A stretch of 64,000 nt of DNA from Strix aluco (taxonomy: Eukaryota > Chordata > Aves > Strigiformes > Strigidae). Positions 61,138-64,000 of this stretch are shown piece after piece (within the stretch, counting starts at the first letter, position 1; every line of letters begins with the position of its first letter). Under the pieces are notes generated by a model that saw only the letters and a list, made by a program, of their open reading frames with translations, made no database searches and was not told where the DNA came from. The stretch covers positions 11,138,325 through 11,202,324 of the forward strand of contig NC_133971.1 of assembly GCF_031877795.1 (NCBI RefSeq). Direction: 5' to 3'. The position numbers and the translations under genes are program-made.

Positions 61138-64000
61138 AAATCTATATTACATTTCATAGCTAATCACACTTCTGTGGTCTCTCATACCTATAGTACTACC
61201 ACAGATCAGGTATTTTAATTTAGGCTTTTGATATTAAGCAAAAAGAACAAATTACAAAACCCTCCAAAAAACAAAACAAAAACCCCACCAAAACAAACAA
61301 CAAAAGAATTCTTCACTTATGTATTTGTTTTTCTAGAAATATTTGCCAAGGCATTAAGGACATCTCCAAATATCACGTTCGTATACATAGAAATTTGGAC
61401 ACCCAATGACTTTCCCTTATGAAAGGATGCACTGCACAGGTCTGCAGTTACATCCATAACTTATTAGAGTCACAAAAGCCCATCTCTCACAGTCTCACAG
61501 TGCATGTTCAGATGGAGCAGGTGCGCTGCAAAGTAGTGGTGGCAGACTTGAAGAAAACGCTGGAGAGTCACAGATCTGTTTTAAACTGAAGAGTGAGAAA
61601 GCACCATCTGTCACTCAATAGAAAGGCTGTTTTATGCTTCGCTTTGGAGTGAGGAAGACACCGATCAAAGCATTTAAATCAACTAGATGCATGGTAACAT
61701 TTTACAAGGACTAAGCTGCAGCATCTTAAAGATATTTTTTCCTAGGACAGGTTACAATCTTCCAGTCTCTACAAACGATGAGCTGAAACTGCAGGAGAGA
61801 GCAAAAAAGGGAAATGTGTACAAACAAAACTTTTGGAGTAAGCTAAGAAACAATTTCTCATAGAGACACTATCCTTACGGAAATCAGATTCCTGAAGAAG
61901 GAGGCTGTCAGCTTGAGGTTTTTCCCCTGTTATTTAGGACAAACATTGTTTTTTAAGGAAACACGGTTCTACAAGAGAATATACCCAGTTGTCTCAAGAG
62001 TTTCTTTCTAAAGAAAACCAAAACCATCAGGACCCTAAATGCTGGCTATATGCTGCACCCCAAAGAATAATCATGCTCAGGGAGTAAAAACAGCCAAACA
62101 AGGTATACTTTTCTGCTTATTGACAGTATTCCCTGCATGGTGGATCCCCATCTTAGTTATGTCAGTGAGAATTTGGAGCAAGTTCATTGAGTCGGGCAAT
62201 TTTCATAAAATCTGCAGTAAGAAAAAAATTTGCCAAGAGTTGATATTATTGTATATTTGATCCAGAAGAATGGCTGAAAATATTATTGAGTGATACATCT
62301 TCATCCTGCATAAGCATGAGAAAGAGCAGTAAGAGGGAAATGAGTAACTAGTTCTGGTATTTCTCAGTTTAAACACCTAACCCTGAAGCCGCAGCAAATC
62401 ACACTTTCCCAGTAAGAAGTGCAGCAGCGATGCACTGAGCCTCTCCGTTGTTATCCATCTGCCCATCATGAAAGCCTGGGAAGATCACAGTTCTGTTATA
62501 CTAGGCTGGTCCCATCAGCACTCTGCCTGGATGGGATGATGCAGATTCCACCTCACAGCATTGTTATCCAAACAACTTTACCCCCAAACCTGCTCAGTTC
62601 TGCCCATGGTCTTCCCCTTCCTTTCAGTTGACAAGTTCATGCCATAGAAATAGGCATCAAGAATATACTTCTTTCTTGCATCTTCTCTCTTTTACACTCT
62701 CTCCAAGGTGTAGCAGGGAGGCCACAATCTGAGCTTTAAGACTTCAACAAAACAAAATGAAAACAAGATCACATGCACAAATAACTAAGGTGTGCTTGAC
62801 AGTTCTCATGCACTTACATGACTCTATCCCTAGCCCTCTCCAAACAAAAAATTCTGATCCTTTCTACACTCTCCTGATCAGCTAGCACAGACATGCATAC
62901 ACATCATTATCTTTTCCTTCATGAAGAAGAAGGCAGTGTTAGAGTATAACAGAAACTTTTATTCAAAGCATTACTTGTTGTATCTCTCTTTCCTTTAACT
63001 TTTACAATCAAATCTTGCATTTTCACAGGAAGCACCTGAGCCACCACCACACACCAGCAAGACAACACATGATTTCCCATTGTGATTAAAGTTCTCTTTC
63101 TAAATAAGGGCACACACTTACACTACTATCACAACAGTTCACATACACATACCTGAATTCCTTTTATCCTTCCCAGCTCGTGTCTGTAGTAGCATAACCA
63201 CAGCAACAGCAAACTCAGAGCAAGTAACTAGAGCTTTCTTGAGGGCTGAGTAAACACTTTTCAGACTGCTGAGCTTGACAAAGCTGAGCTGTACTTAGTT
63301 GGCACCATGGCAGTAGTGGAGGAAAGAGGAGAGGAGCTAACCCCATGAGGTTATCACACAGTTGTTTGGGTTGTTATTGGGCTGGGCATTGCCTCCTTTC
63401 AGGGACTTTACTGGCCTGGCTTTATTACTGCCTCACGGAAAAAAATCCTGCACACCCCTTTGCATAGATGCATTTTTGTTGCCATACTATCCTTGATCTT
63501 CCAGGCAGCTATGAGAGTGTCTTTTAAGCAGATAGTACTAACAAGCAGCACTACTGCTGATACAGAGGTGACATGCTTACAGAGGTGAGCTAAGTAATCT
63601 TATTTTTTTACAAAGTGTTTGAAATTCCTTTATTACTACTAACTATGAATGTCACTTGCAGCAGTTCAGAACAATGAATTTTTGCAGATAAAGATGTCTT
63701 CTTTATGTGTTTAAAGGAGGGCAGCAGAGCTACCAGTGAGGCTCCAGGCAAGGCTTAAAGATATTAATAGTAACATGACTGGAAAAAAACATTTTATCTT
63801 GGAGAATCTGCAGTGAAACCTAAAATGGTCTGTGAAGGAGTCTAAGGCCAGTATGGAAGAAAGGTGGGGAAAAACCCACCAAACAAACTAGTGAAACTTT
63901 TAGCCTGAATTCAGTGAAGCAAATGGTTTCTTCCAAAAAAGATCACTATCTTCCTATTCTAGCTGAGAAATCAGACTTGTCAGTGAGAGACTTTAAATGG
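61138..64000. other. Presumed intergenic sequence to the window end
   Basis: Unique AT-rich sequence. No ERCC8 exon, RNA gene or mobile element recognised on either strand. Confidence 0.5.

Noticed and set aside
55170-64000. Start of ERCC8, the next gene expected from synteny
   Set aside because: I looked for WD40 segments and the CSA C-terminus on the minus strand and found none; the gene must lie beyond the right edge.
1-64000. CRISPR array, operon, tRNA or rRNA genes
   Set aside because: No regularly spaced conserved repeats, no cloverleaf with A/B boxes that I could see, and clear eukaryotic intron-exon structure throughout.

Overview
This is ordinary vertebrate nuclear DNA, almost certainly from a bird and probably a neoavian one. 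The evidence is: (i) CR1 LINE remnants, at least three of which end in the avian CR1 tail built on the octamer ATTCTATG; (ii) solo LTRs of bird endogenous-retrovirus type; (iii) compact introns with canonical GT-AG junctions; (iv) two genes that can be assembled exon by exon. I see no prokaryotic operon, CRISPR array, rRNA or tRNA gene.

Layout, with both genes on the minus strand and therefore read from high to low coordinates. Positions 1-18656 hold the 5' part of DEPDC1B: seven coding exons giving the first 299 residues (DEP domain, linker and start of the RhoGAP-like domain). The rest of the gene lies beyond the left edge. Intron 4 is mostly mobile DNA: a nearly full-length, dead CR1 on the minus strand (3454-about 7660), a truncated CR1 on the plus strand placed head-to-head with it (about 7846-9217), and a solo LTR (9460-10158). 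The DEPDC1B CpG island (about 18250-19130) carries CCAAT boxes, an E-box and a CHR-like element, as expected for a G2/M gene.

About 19130-22345 is the DEPDC1B-ELOVL7 spacer plus the ELOVL7 3' UTR. Positions 22346-34048 hold a complete ELOVL7 coding sequence in seven coding exons (279 residues, all signature motifs intact). About 34079-54340 is read as the long first intron of ELOVL7, with an ERVL-type solo LTR (35484-36066) and a CR1 tail (48601-48919). A second CpG island (about 54340-55170), preceded by a 25-base G run and containing a regular array of GCCACGCCC motifs, is the probable ELOVL7 promoter. From 55170 to 64000 I find simple repeats and no supported gene.

The order DEPDC1B-ELOVL7, both on one strand, matches human 5q12, where ERCC8 comes next. 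In chicken the corresponding block lies on the Z chromosome, so this window is probably Z-linked. The two genes are not functionally linked: one acts in mitotic adhesion and Rho signalling, the other in very-long-chain fatty acid elongation. No new biological system was found. The items most worth checking are the GCCACGCCC array, a Trp-to-Cys change in the DEP domain, the head-to-head CR1 pair, and a poly(T) tract at a splice acceptor.
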